A stretch of 64,000 nt of DNA, taken from contig JBANSL010000005.1 of the NCBI GenBank assembly GCA_037127255.1, positions 83,209,160 to 83,273,159 of the forward strand, in the 5' to 3' direction. Below, in pieces: positions 20,063 through 32,500 of this stretch; the stretch's first letter is position 1; each line of letters starts with the position of its first letter. The DNA comes from Persicaria tinctoria (lineage: Eukaryota > Streptophyta > Magnoliopsida > Caryophyllales > Polygonaceae). The translations under genes were made by a program, and so were the position numbers. The notes below the pieces were generated by a model that made no database searches, was not told where the DNA came from, and saw only the letters and a list, made by a program, of their open reading frames with translations.

Positions 20063-23010
20063 GCAAGCCTCTACACTGCGGAGCAGCCGGGGGATGGGCA
20101 GCAGCGCATCGCCAAAATGCATACCTTCCCAAGTATGACGCAACAACAATTGGAGAAGTTGTCTGATCCGTTCACCCCCTCGGAGGTGCGCGAGGTGACG
20201 AAGCTCATGAATCCTTACAAAGCTCCGGGTCCGGATGGTTTCCCCGCCGTTTTCTTCCAACGAAAATGGGGAATTATAGGGAAAGAGATTGAAGAAACGA
20301 TCCTAAACCTGCTGAACAGGGGTGTGTTCCCCCCGCACATAGGAGACGCCTTGATGGTTCTTTTGCCCAAGATACAGCCACCGGAACGCCCAGCTCAGTT
20401 TCGTCCAATCTCTCTGCTCAATGTTATATTTAAATCGGCGACGAAATTGTTGGTAAATCGTTTAAAGCCTGTGCTTCCGGCCTTAATCTCTCCTGCCCAA
20501 GCAAGCTTCATCCCCGGACGACAAATCATCGACAATGTAGTGGTAGTGCAGGAGGTGTTGCATTCCATGTCGACTAGGGGAAGGAGAAGGAAGTGGATGA
20601 TCCTTAAAATAGACCTCGAGAAAGCATACGATCGGATTCGGTGGGATTTCCTTAGAGAGATTCTGGTCGAAGCTCAGCTGCCGATTCACCTTGTGGATAC
20701 GATCATGCGTTGTCAAACTCTTGGCGATATGGAGATCCTATGGAATGGGAGCAAGGCGGGGCGTTTCACACCAACACGGGGCATCCGGCAAGGCGACCCC
20801 TTATCGCCTTATCTCTTTGTGTTGTGCATGGAACGACTCTCTCATCTGATTAACTCAGCGGTTACAGAGGGTAGTTGGAAGCCCATCGAGATCGGAGGAG
20901 TTAGTCTGTCCCACCTTTTCTTCGCTGACGACCTAGTGCTCTTTGCTGAGGCATCGGTGGAGCAGGGGAGAGTCATAAGAGATTGCCTGGACCAATTCTG
21001 TTCGGAATCGGGAGAGAGAGTGAACTTTGCAAAAAGTAATATCCTTTTCCCTCATGGAATGGATCAAAATCTGAAGAGCAGTATTGCTTCGGTGCTATCT
21101 ATGCCCATCTCGGAGGATTTTGGGAACTATCTGGGGGTGCCCACGTCTTGCGGTAGGATGACGAAAGATCGATATCAATACCTCGTTGACAAGGTGGCCA
21201 CGAGATTGAGAGGGTGGCAAGCGAAAGCCCTTTCCTTTGCAGGACGGGTCACGCTTACTCGGTCGGTGCTCTCAAGTTTACCGCTTTATGTAATGCAATC
21301 ATCTTATGTGCCGAGACAGATATGTGATGGTATTGATCGTCTGATCCGTGGGTTTATTTGGGGATCTAAGCCAGATCAGCGGAAGATTCACCTACTCTCT
21401 TGGGACAAGGTGAAGAGACCGGTTGCCAAGGGAGGTTTGGGGCTGCGAGATATGAGGGAATCAAATCAAGCAGTTTTGGCTAAACTTTGTTGGAGGCTAA
21501 TTCAACAGCCAGACGCTCTATGGAGCCAGGTGATCCGAGGCAAGTATTGCGATGGGAGGCTAGATGTGGACATGTTTCTACGGAAGCGTGGATGCTCGAA
21601 CACATGGAAAGCAATAGTCCATGGGGCTGAGCTGCTCACTCCCGGTCTTCGGGTGGCGATTGGTAATGGAAATTCAACTTTCTTCTGGCTTCATCCGTGG
21701 CTGATCAACGAATCATTTGCCGATGTGGCTCTAGGGACAATTCCGGAAGATGATCTGGGCATGACAGTGTCCGAATTATGGCAGTCGGGGAGTTGGAATT
21801 GGGAAGCTCTTGACCAACTTCTCCCGTCTGATTTATTACTAAAGCTGCAGGCGGTCAGGGTCTCCTCCGATCCAGATGCAAGGGACAAATTCTACTGGGG
21901 TTATACGAAATCTGGGGACTTCTCGACAAGCTCTGCAATCCGGTTGCTGCAGGGGGAGTCTCTCCCGGAGGCAGAGGCGAGTTGGAAGAGCATTTGGAAG
22001 CTCCCTGTTCAATAGAGGGCGAGGGCCTTCATCTTCCTCACAGCACATAACAGTATCCTATGTAATGCAAATAGAGTCGCTCGCCATATCTCGAGCTTTT
22101 CGGGCTGTCCCCGGTGTGGTCATGAGGAGACGGCACTACATCTTTTACGAGATTGTGAACCGGTCAAGGAGAGTTGGGGAAAATTAGACCCAACATCGTT
22201 TCTGAGGTCGTTCTTCGTGATTGGTGATATCAAGGCATGGGTGTTCGACAATGCAGGTAAAGGTGCCGAATGGGGATCTATTTTCGCCTACATGGTGTGG
22301 CTGGTGTGGAAATGTCGGAACATGCTGGTATTCGAAGGAAAGGATAATGTTGGAGGAATTGCAGAGGCAGCCAAGAAGCAGGCCATAATCTACAAGGAAG
22401 TTAGTACAAAGGCCACCACTCTCCATCACATGAAGATGACGCAAAGGGTCGCAGCCCCCATGTCCTGGGTGCCACCACCGCCAACTTGGGTGAAGCTCAA
22501 TACCGATGGTGTTTCGAAAGGAAATCCGGGGAGAGCAGGGGGAGGAGGTATAATCAGAGGATCGGAAGGAGAATTTATTCGTGCTTACATGTTCCAATGT
22601 GGAGTGTGCTCGGCCATTACAGAGGAAGGTCTCGCAGTGCTCCATGGTCTTGAGTTGGCTAGTCGGTTGGGGTTCCCTCGTGTTATTGTTGAGTCTGATT
22701 CTGCTGCGGTGTGTGATGTGCTTGAGTCCAGGTCGCCCAACCCCTGCCCCGACTTCCACTTGTTTGATCAATGCCGAAGGCTCATGAATAGCACCAGCTG
22801 GGAGGTTAAGGTGAGCTGCATTCGACGCCAGGCGAATGCATCCGCTGATGCTTTGGCCAACTGGTCTCTCTATTTATCTAATGCGTTTACTGAACATATT
22901 TCACTTCCCCCGTTCATTTCTGTCTTTCTGGATGTTGTACCCGGATTGGGAACTTCGAATTTGGTTTCTAATGAATAAGGGCCATAGCCCAGCTTGCATA
23001 CCAAAAAAAA
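20063..23010 (+). mobile_element. LINE C: 5'-truncated LINE inserted in LINE B
   Basis: The 17-bp TSD AGCTTCTGAAGTTTTTT is at 20046-20062 and 23011-23027. The element ends in a short poly-A (23003-23010). It is truncated upstream of the RT, which begins almost at once. Because it interrupts the 3' UTR of LINE B just before LINE B's poly-A, it is younger than LINE B. Confidence 0.95.
20117..22978 (+). pseudogene. LINE C ORF2: RT, zf-RVT and RNase H with one in-frame stop
   Basis: The frame 20117-22015 and the frame 22217-22978 are the same reading frame, broken by one TAG (22013-22015) after WKLPVQ; the stretch between is also open in that frame. RT motifs: YKAPGPDGFP, RPISLLN, SFIPGRQIIDN, KIDLEKAYDRI, GIRQGDPLSPYLF and the catalytic FADD (about residue 272 of the frame). 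A zinc-binding segment CPRCGHEE and an RNase H with NTDGVSKGNPG, the EEGLAVLHGLELA glutamate and ESDS follow. Endonuclease and ORF1 are absent through 5' truncation. With only one nonsense codon over 2.8 kb, this is the least decayed LINE domain set here after LINE D. It cannot move alone. Confidence 0.93.
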
Positions 23011-23081
23011 AGCTTCTGAAGTTTTTTAATATATGACTCTGTTTGATCTCAAAAAAAAATAAAAAAATGAAGCTGGTTTCC

Positions 23082-23434
23082 AAACAAAAGAAAAACGTGG
23101 GCTTCACAAATAAAAAAAATGGGCTGAGGTGCATGGGCTCATCCAAACCAAATCATTTAGCCTATTAAATCATTCAGCCTATTAAATCATTCAGCCTATA
23201 AATACGTATATGTGCACATACATAAGTTTGCAATTCATATTTAATTGCAAAATGAACAACTAAAATATAAGAATTATATTCGGTGCAAATTAGAAATTAG
23301 GTTTAACAAAATCATAAAGTTAAACTCGTAAAATTTCATTGTCAGTTTATTCTAGTAAGTCAGTCTCAAAATTGACTTCTAATCTAACCGGAGTCAAAAC
23401 CCTAAATCAAATTTCCTCAAATTCAAACGGTTCT
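23082..23434. other. Host flank right of LINE B
   Basis: AT-rich sequence with a three-fold repeat of ATCATTCAGCCTATTAA (23150-23200). No gene-like frame is seen. Confidence 0.4.
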
Positions 23435-23795
23435 TAAAAGAACTACGCAAGATTTGATTCCGACTTGTCAGATACGTAGGCCACTCGATACAAAGTTAAA
23501 GCCCGTCGAGTTCAATCTTCAAACCAAAAAAGAACTACGTAAAGACTTGATGCTCCTTTGTGAGTTACGTAGGAAATCCGATATTTAAATTCAATATATA
23601 TTGGATTCAGTTGCCTATCCCAAAACAAATTAAATTTATCCTTAAAAGAACTACGGGTGATTTGATCCTGGTCTAAACGGGTACGTAGGACACCCGACCA
23701 TGCTTGTCGGGTTCAATCACCAAATCCAAAAATCAAATAGGTTCAAATACTCTGAACTACGTAAGACTTGATTCTCTTCCAAGAGATACGTAGGC
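23435..23795. repeat. Four-unit palindromic tandem array (CTACGTA...TACGTAGG)
   Basis: Four degenerate units of about 100-120 bp. Each has GAACTACG(T/G) near its start, then TTGAT(T/C)C and TACGTAGG about 35 bp later, then a CCCGTCGAGTTCAATC-like tail. CTACGTA and TACGTAG are complementary, so each unit can fold. Leaders of some plant LTR retrotransposons carry similar wording, but no LTR, primer site or gag was found here. Confidence 0.7.
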
Positions 23796-24084
23796 AACTC
23801 ATTAAAATTAGGGTGCATCCCAAATCACCAAAACCACTCAAGTATTGGTGTCAATACAAATTCGAATCAAGAGGATAACCAATTAACCAAAAGGGATCGA
23901 ACTCAAATTCTAAAAAATTAAGTAAAATATATTTTACAATTATTAGCGCATTTTTGTTCTTATTAGCGCATTTTTGTTCAACAGCCAAGTTGGGACTTGT
24001 TGATTCATCCCCAAATCCAACTTGAGCAGGGGTATTAACGTTACAATTGCATTATAATGCATTATGAGACGCCACCTTATGGTT

Positions 24085-24192
24085 CGTTTGGATGGCCAAT
24101 TATTATGCTTTATAATGTACAATTTTGTATTATAATATATATTATAATGTAAAATTATACATTATAAGTTATAATAATTGGTCATCCAAACG
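24085..24192. mobile_element. Fold-back MITE
   Basis: CGTTTGGATGGCCAATTATT at the left and its near-perfect complement AATAATTGGTCATCCAAACG at the right. The complementarity continues inward (CTTATAATGTA..., TACATTATAAG) so almost the whole 108 bp forms one hairpin. The CGTTTGG terminus is common in plant MITEs. No certain TSD was seen. Confidence 0.82.
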
Positions 24193-24973
24193 TATTTTTA
24201 ACCTTATACAGATTGCATTTGCTCCCCTGCATTATTACAGCTTGCAATCTTGTCCTCTACTGCCTATTTCTTTTCGTTTTTCCTTTAGCTAAATAAAGGG
24301 TGATAATGTTTACACCGCAGAATTTTACTATGTACACCACAAAAAAAATTTCGGCCTTTTATTTGGAAATTAGTGCGCCTCTAAAGGCGTAGGGTTTTTT
24401 TTTTTTTTAATCGTCATTTCAGGTGCGTTCACAAGCCGGTTGTTTTCCCGTTCATCTGCCGCTCGCCTTCTTCTCTGTCGCTCTATCTCCCAGGCGAGCT
24501 CCCTTGGCTTGCACGACCGGTGCCCCACCAGAGCTCAACCGATTTTGCGACTCTGAAGTCCTGCTGTCGTCGAAAAAGTAAGTCGGAGAATCTCTTTTTG
24601 TGTTTCAAGACCGAATTGACAGGATTTACTTAGGGTTTCGGTTTTGATAGGGCTTCTTTGTGAAATCGGAATTTCGCCATTTAGTCAGGGGGTTTTCCTT
24701 TTCATCTGGTTAGGTTTCCGGGTTGCATATGTCGAAATCAAGATTTTGTCTGTTTGTGTTGGTCCTGTAAAGCGACTTGCAATTATTGTCACACGTGAGG
24801 ATGGATTTTATCTGTTTCTTTTTCTTCTTTTGTTGTTTTATGTACTGAAAAACATAAGCTAAAAAGGAATTGAATAGTTTGTAAGGAGAAGGAGTAGCGT
24901 TAAGTTGTTGATGTTGATACTTTGATGAGACTAGTACTAATGTATAGCAATAATCAGGCTTTGAATCATATCC
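24193..24973 (+). promoter_or_regulatory. Putative promoter and 5' leader of the plant-mobile-domain gene
   Basis: The stretch carries a CT- and GC-rich leader (24430-24580) and a possible leader intron (donor AAAAAGTAAGTC at about 24575). It leads directly to the ATG at 24974. A hairpin GCGCCTCTAAAGGCG lies at about 24380. Start-site evidence is only circumstantial. Confidence 0.35.
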
Positions 24974-27310
24974 ATGGCCCGTAGCAAGAAGGTTGCAGTG
25001 AAGTCTACTCCTACACCGAGTCGGCGCCTCCACGACCATGGTGATCGGAGATGCGTTATTTGCCCGGTTAGAAATCTAATTTCTTATTTTAGTAGTTTGT
25101 GCATTCGATGTTTATTGAAGTAAAATTGATTTGGGGAAATACGAAATTTAGGATTCCAAAACAAATAATTATAGTACATGGCCATACTATAAATGCATAA
25201 GTTGAAAAAGGAATTCCAATGCATAAGTTGAAAAAGAAATTCCATAACAAGTAATCAAGGAAAAACAGTCGATATCTTCATCATACTAGAATATAATATG
25301 TTATATATATCTTATAGTTTTATAAAAGTCAAACAAGGTGGCTACTTTTACAATAAAGCAAAAGCATATGAGTAAATATATACTACTGCTATATAAGCCT
25401 ATAGTACAAGGTGATCTGTATTCATCACTGGCTAAAGAAATGAAAACTAAACACAAGTTGCTGACATAAATACTACCTGCAAAGTGAGCATAAGTACAAA
25501 ATATTCTATAATAACCCAATAATTTTTTTTAAAATATAGATTAAAATTAACTATATAGGACATTATTCTCACCAGACTTGGGGTGATTGCTTTCAGTAGT
25601 AGATTGAAGTTGGAAACAAGTCACAAGAACCATTTATTAGTGCATAAACTTGTTTTCAATTGTAAAAAAAATAGGTGGGTAAACACTGCATTGGTGTTTA
25701 TTGAGATGAAATTGATTTGAGGAAATACTAAATATGCGTTGGTTGTTTTTTCATTGTTTTAATTACTAGATAATAACTCGGACTGATCTTAGACGCCTCA
25801 GCATTGGAAAAGACATTTCAAAGGTAAATATAAATGAATATAATAAGGAAATTAGATATTCTAAATGACCATACATATTATAAGGTTGATTGATGATGTA
25901 ACGTAGAAACCTCGGGTAGATGGTCGAGTGGTGACACAATCTGCTAGGCGTGCGAATGTTCTTATACAAGGGCAAACACATAGAAGGAGACGCACACGAG
26001 AGATAATCGAGGAGACAGAGGTTATGGAAGAAGAACTACAGGATGAGAGTGGGGATAAGGACCCATCTATGATGTCTACACCCGAGAATGCTTCCGATCC
26101 AGCAGTTTTGCAGTCATCTGAGGTTGTTGAGGAACCCTTGACTTGGTCCTCGCTTTTGGAAGGAGAACTTGATGATGTCACATTGGACTTGTCCCAAGAG
26201 TTGAGGAGTCTAGGTGACTTGGACCATACATTTGTTCCAGCGAGTGACCCTATACAAGACGATTCAAGGCAGTTGCAGGAAAGTCTAGACATGGTACAAG
26301 ACCTTATAGCGGCTTCTCAGTCTTTCACATTTGAGTCACCGACCGTTACTCGACATGAGGTCCTGATTGCAGAGGAGTCAACTGCCTTATCTGAGTCGGC
26401 TGAACAGGTTAACCCGATGGATGAGGAGTTGGCTGAACAGGTTAACCCGATGGATGAGGAGTCGGCTGAACAGGTTAACCCGATGGATGAGGAGTCGGCC
26501 CCCCAGCAACCAATCCAAGAGGCTGACGAGGCAGCCTCATTGGTCGAGGATGCAGTCCCAGTGCCCAGGGATGCGGGTCCGGTGGTAGAGGAGGTTGTCC
26601 AGAGATCCGATGATGTAGCACCCGCGGAGGGGTTTCCAGGAGGTCCAAGTAATCTCGGACTCCTTTTGAACTACTCCACACACATCGCTCGGAAGGTTTG
26701 GGCAGGCGAGGAGGTATTGAACTTTAGTAATTAGGTTTAAGATTAATTTTTGTTTTGAAAATATATATTATGCATTCATCTGAAGTACATTTATAATTTT
26801 CCAGAAAGCAATGGAAAGGATTCTAAAGATCCACCGACGAGGAAAGTGGATTAAGAAATTGGATAAGAAAATTTGTTATGGTCCACGCACATGGTTCGAT
26901 GAGGCATTTCGCAGTGGGATCACATCTCTTAGAGATCTTCAATGGGATGGGGTAGATCACGTGCTCATCTCTAGTTTTGTAGAAAAATGGCACCCCGAAA
27001 CGAATTCTTTCCATTTCGATTGGGGTGAGATTACTATCACATTGCATGATGTTGTGTGTCTATTGGGATTACCAATTGATGGGGACGCCCTTGCTATAAG
27101 TTGGGAAGATGCTGACTTGATAGAGAAAATTACAAACATGTTTGGATGGACTGCTGAGGAGCTGGACGATTATCAGAAGTGCGGGGGGATAAAGTTAAAA
27201 GATTTGTTCTTCCTTGTTATTTTACCTCAGCACAGTTCGCATAGGAACTTTAATCGCATCTTTGAGAATATTAAGAGTCTAGAAAATTTAGATAGAAATA
27301 CACACACGAC
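24974..27310 (+). pseudogene. Plant mobile domain (MAIN-like) gene, four exons, 3' end lost to plastid DNA
   Basis: Proposed exons: 24974-25066 (MARSKKVAVKSTPTPSRRL), 25770-25823, 25907-26713 and 26805 onward. All introns are GT-AG and all junctions are phase 0, so the reading stays open. Exon 3 is acidic and carries three 33-bp repeats (SAEQVNPMDEE, 26393-26491). Exon 4 begins KAMERILKIHRRGKW and contains the plant mobile domain signature (PF10536): FDEAFRSGITSL, LISSFVEKWHPETNSFHFDWGEITITL and DVVCLLGLPIDGDAL. This domain is found in MAIL/MAIN proteins, in phosphatase-7-like proteins and in transposon-borne genes. The frame loses similarity after about 27240 and stops at 27335, where rps16-trnQ-type plastid spacer takes over, so the C-terminal half is missing. 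The acidic repeat region resembles transposon-carried copies more than the conserved MAIN genes. Confidence 0.78.
26393..26491 (+). repeat. 33-bp (11-residue) in-frame tandem repeat
   Basis: Three consecutive units at 26393, 26426 and 26459, each encoding ESAEQVNPMDE with one Leu/Ser variant, within exon 3 of the plant-mobile-domain gene. Confidence 0.95.
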
Positions 27311-27485
27311 AGAAGTAACTCAACCCCTTACATAGAAAGAGTTATATGTCCGTCTAACCTTTAAAATGTAAAGAAAAAAAAAAGAACCCATTATCCTATC
27401 CTGCCTGCATTAAATCACAATTAGATTGAGTTTTTATGTGTTGTTAACTCAATTCCATTTGTGAAAAAGAAAGAATGCGGGTGCT

Positions 27486-27557
27486 CTGGGACGGAAGGAT
27501 TCGAACCTCCGAATAGCGGGACCAAAACCCGTTGCCTTACCACTTGGCCACGCCCCA
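27486..27557 (-). tRNA. trnQ-UUG: tRNA-Gln(UUG), plastid-derived
   Basis: 72 bp. The minus strand starts TGGGGCGTGGCCAAGTGG, has the TTTTGGT anticodon loop (UUG) and the GGTTCGAATCC T-arm, and closes with an intact acceptor stem. In the nucleus it has no plastid promoter context and is presumably silent. Confidence 0.97.
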
Positions 27558-27869
27558 CTTTGATTTCAAATCTAGAATAATATTCTTATTGATTGTTCGT
27601 CAATTCCAGCCCAAACATGGATAGAATCCAGTCAATTGTTATTAGGATTTTAACACGTGTATATATAGAATGAAACTAAATTTCTTGATCATTACATACA
27701 ATTCAATTAAGATAATGTATGAAAGTATGATTTCCTCTATTCTCTTTTTATTTGAGAATGGAAGAGTTTTTGATTACGTAAGTTCAAAAAAAAAAAAGTA
27801 TTTTTAGTCTACTTTGCTTTCTTCTTTTTTCGCGTATCTTATATCAATAACTCAATCAAAATGCAATAA

Positions 27870-28079
<210 letters not shown>

Positions 28080-28308
28080 GATTTGAAATCTTGTCCTAGA
28101 AAAATGAATGCTTTGCTCGAGAAAAAAAATTATAATACGTTACGATATACTAATAAATGAAAAGATCAGATACGTCTTATAGTATGAGCTATCGATTCAA
28201 ATATAAAAAGTCTTGGATAACCTAAAAAATGAGAATCACTTCCTTTCTCATCATAACAAGAATTTACGCGAAAGACCCCAGCGGGTCTTCCCCCCAAATT
28301 GTGGGTAA

Positions 28309-28590
<282 letters not shown>

Positions 28591-28683
28591 AAGAGGAGTT
28601 TCCTTCCTTTTTTTATGAAAAAATAAAAATAATTCAAAAAATTAGAAAAGGAAATAAAAAAAATAGTCAATCATCAACAGAAA

Positions 28684-28771
28684 CGGAAAGAGAGGGATTC
28701 GAACCCTCGGTACGAATGACTCGTACAACGGATTAGCAATCCGACGCTTTCGTCCACTCAGCCATCTCTCC
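28684..28771 (-). tRNA. trnS-GCU: tRNA-Ser(GCU), plastid-derived
   Basis: 88 bp with a long variable arm. The minus strand starts GGAGAGATGGCTGAGTGG, has a TTGCTAA anticodon loop (GCU) and a GGTTCGAATCC T-arm, and lies between psbI and trnG as in chloroplast genomes. Confidence 0.97.
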
Positions 28772-29506
28772 CTATGGCAAAAAGTCATTACAAAAAGGAA
28801 TTACTATAGTTTATAGTTAGATTACACATAACGTGCCAATTTCAATTGTTTCTATTGTTTAAATTGAAATATTCTTCAATATAGATAATGTCTATTATAA
28901 TTTAATTTTATTATTCATATAAGTCAAATTTCTTACGTTATTTCTCTTTTTTTTTTTTAGAAAAAATCGAAATGAAATAAAAAATATTTAATTTAATATA
29001 AATAGATACAAGATATACTACAAGGTTTATTCGAAATTCCAACTAATAAAAAATTCAATCAATATACAATATAAATAAAACCCGAAATACTTCTCCCGAA
29101 AGGCCTTTAACACGGCCTGGCTTGGGCAATACCTCGCCGGGCCCTTTTTTCTTTTTAGTTCAACGGATCATAGATAGAAAATTGAGTGAAGTAAGAAAAA
29201 AAGGAATGTTTCTAGTGTTTCGATCTAGAATCAAAATGCCATTTTGATTTTCGTTAAAAAAAAAAAAAGAAAACTATAGGTTGGGCAAAATTCGTCTATT
29301 TTTTAGCTATTGTGTTGAAATGTATCCGTCAAAACTCTCCATCAAAAAGAACTGCATGCTTAGTTATTTAAATCCCCTTTTTGAAGCTCCTCCTCCGAAA
29401 AAGCTCAATACTTTCATTTTTCATTATTCTGTTATGATCCTATCTTGATTGCGTTAAATGTCGTTGTTCGACAAAAGTTCCATTTTGATACAATAATCGC
29501 ACTGTA

Positions 29507-32500
29507 GCGGGTATAGTTTAGTGGTAAAAGTGTGATTCGTTCTTGAAGAGTTAAGGGATCCTTCGGTTTGATCCCTAATCTGAAAAAACTCTATTTCTTA
29601 AAAGGAATTAATCCTTTACCTCTCAATGACCAATTTGAGGAGAATTTTCCATTCTCGTAGTTTGTATCCAAGGATCAACTATTAATTGAATAGTTGAAAA
29701 TTTGGATTATGAAAATACGAAACATAATTGGTTTTGAATTGGATCAATATTTCCAATTGAATGAGTATGAGTAAAGAATCCATGGATGAAGATATAAATT
29801 TGAATTTTTCATCGTAACTAAATCTTCTATTTTTGATTTGTCGAAAGGACATTGAAGCAAAAAAATGGCTAAAAAACGATGACTTTAGTTTACTAAAGTC
29901 ATCGCTCGGCATATTCTATTCTTTTAGCTCGGTAGAAACAAAATGTTTTTCCTCAAGATTCTCTAAAATAGAAATAGAGAACGAAGTAACTAGAAAGACT
30001 TTTAGAATACACATCTTCTAGAGGGATCATCTGTAACGGCCCGGGATTATGATTCCCGAGTTACGTTTCGAGGGATGAAACCCCTCGTTAGGATCTTGCG
30101 CCCCGAGTACAGGTTGAAGGTTTGAAATTCTACTATAACGTTTTCAAGTGGGATTTCACACCCAAAATTCGAAGGGATCGTTGGAATCCCCGGGGAAGTC
30201 CCCTGTACCTGTCGTAAGTCTAAGCGTGGAAATCAGAAATAGCGCGACTAGCGGAAATAAGTGTAATACAAGGGGGTGCCACGGCGGAGCCGGGTCAAAA
30301 CGGAGTCAAAATGTAAATCCAAAAAAAAAAAATATATAATCAGAGTCTGGTGAAGTCTATAACTCCAGCGCTCACTCTCCGCCGACAAAATGACCCGCGC
30401 AATAAGCAAACAGCACCGATAGGATGAACATGAATAATTCCTAAAAAAATTGATTTGGGGCGGGATCAGATCGATGCCCACTTAACTCTGCATCCCAACC
30501 ATAAGCACACATATACGCTATACCTAATAAAGATGCTCTAATGCAGTACGAAATTCAAACACACTAGCATGCTCCTAGTTCATAATAATGTGCAGAAATA
30601 TTGTAAAGGGCCCAAGACAATGCCAAGTGGCATATCCCTCTCCTACCTCCACCCCTTCCGATAGGTGGAGACTGGCCAGCTCGTGAATGCATTCATTCAT
30701 AATAGGGCGGCACGCATGCCTAACCCGCTCCACAATAAAGCCCGCAGGCATATCATAATATAAGGAAGTCATGACTCGATTGACTCAGGGTACCCGGTGA
30801 GGCTGGGCTACCCTATGACCCTAGCAAAGACTCTAGGACTATCACAGATAACGGCCGTTCTGTTTACATACGCATAAAGAAATAGAATGCTCAACGATCG
30901 ATGCAACCTAGCATGGTACTACATGGCATGCTGATCATGAATGCAAGCACCTAGTATATCATGCACCTAAAGCAGGGAATAGCTCTATTCAATCCGAGTA
31001 AGCTCCGAAGAGACTTACCTGGAAGTGCAGAACAGCAAAAGGACAACAACTAGGTATACAGGCAGCCAACATGTCACATATGATCACCTAACACATATAT
31101 AAGTAATATAAATAAGTCTATTCCTAATGTTACTTAAAGCATACAATATCACACATAAGTCCACAAATTCCCAAGATTTTCCAAAACTCTTCCAAAATCT
31201 CAGGTTATATCAAATCATCATTCAAAACGCTTTCTCAAATCATCTAAAAACCCATTTATAAAACATTACCCTTTCATCAACTTATTTCATTATTTTTATC
31301 AAAACAAATCCGACAAAATTAAGGTATTGCCAAAATTCCTCTTTAAATTTTATTAAATCCATTTCCAACCTTTAAAACTTTTTCAAATCCAAGTCCAAAT
31401 ATTATACTTTAAATCTCAATAATAATATTATATATTATATTATCCCATTTATTTAATATATTCATAAGTCTTAAAATTCTTTCCTCAAATCAACATACAT
31501 AACCCATTTTAATCAAATTAGGCCCAAATACATTTCCTTTATTAAAACAAAATCTCGGCCCATCAAAATAGGCCCAAAACCCATTCCTTCCATTTTCGGA
31601 TCCAATAACCCAACCCATCTCCATTTTAAACTGAACCGGTTCACATGAAGAGAATAAAGCTGAACCAAACCCATTTTTAAAACAGAAAACCGGACCCAAA
31701 ACCTCGCACTGTTCATCGCCTCCCTCACCCAGCTTCTGTGTTCGAAGGAAAGAAAGAGAGGAGGGAGCCTTGAGCTCGCCGGCGGCGCTGCCCAATTCCG
31801 ACCCAAGCCAAGGCACCGACGGCCATACCCACACACCCATAGATCCAGAAAACAAACAAGAAAGGGGAGAGGAGCGAGGGCTCACCGAATGGTCTTCGGT
31901 CTCGCCGTAAACTCGTCGGGGGAGTCGATTCGGCTTCGTCGATGCTCGATTGGGGCTCGCCGGAGTCTCGGGGGAGGTTTCTCAGACCTGGGTCGAACAT
32001 TCGGTCAAGAAAGGTGGAACCTTTGAGTTTTTGAGGGAGAAAGAGGAAGGGAACCCTTACCGGCGTTTTTCAGAAGGGAACAGGAGGAGAGGAGAGGGAT
32101 GGCGGCGCCGGCGGTGCTCCGGGGGTTGCTCCTGGGGGGTACTGGTGTCTCCGGGAGGTGGCGAGGATGCTGCCTCTGCTGGTCTCGAGGAAGAAGGATG
32201 AAGGAAGAGGTGATGGGCACTGGGTTTCCTCCACGGCAAAACAGAGCGAGGGAGAGGAGCTGTGGTGGTGGCGAGGTGTGCTCGGAGAACAGGGGAAACG
32301 AGGGCCGGCGGTGGAGTGGTGGTGTCGTGGTGGTCCGGCGGCTGCGAGGAGGCCATGGGGGGAGGGCCTGGTTGCCGGTGTTGTCTCGAAAATCAACAGA
32401 AGGGGGAATGGAAAGTAAAGGGAGGGAGCTTTGTTTTGGTCAAATTGCAGCCTTTTGGAGGGGTTTGTTTGTTTGCCAAAACAATTGAAATCAAGAAGGG

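Larger units (their letters stand above)
15371..23066 (+). mobile_element. LINE B: 5'-truncated L1-like LINE carrying two nested insertions
   Basis: The 15-bp TSD ATGAAGCTGGTTTCC is at 15356-15370 and 23067-23081. The element starts mid-RT, just after the catalytic box, and ends with TTTGATCTC and a poly-A run (23050-23066). Its own sequence is 15371-15529, 18228-20062 and 23028-23066. The rest is a hAT-like element (15530-18227) and LINE C (20063-23010 plus the TSD copy). 5' truncation, a poly-A tail and a long TSD are the marks of target-primed reverse transcription. Confidence 0.92.

Noticed and set aside
19300..20166. Single chimeric open frame ending LPKYDATTIGEVV
   Set aside because: The last ~35 codons come from LINE C after its insertion point at 20062; the frame is a fusion artefact.
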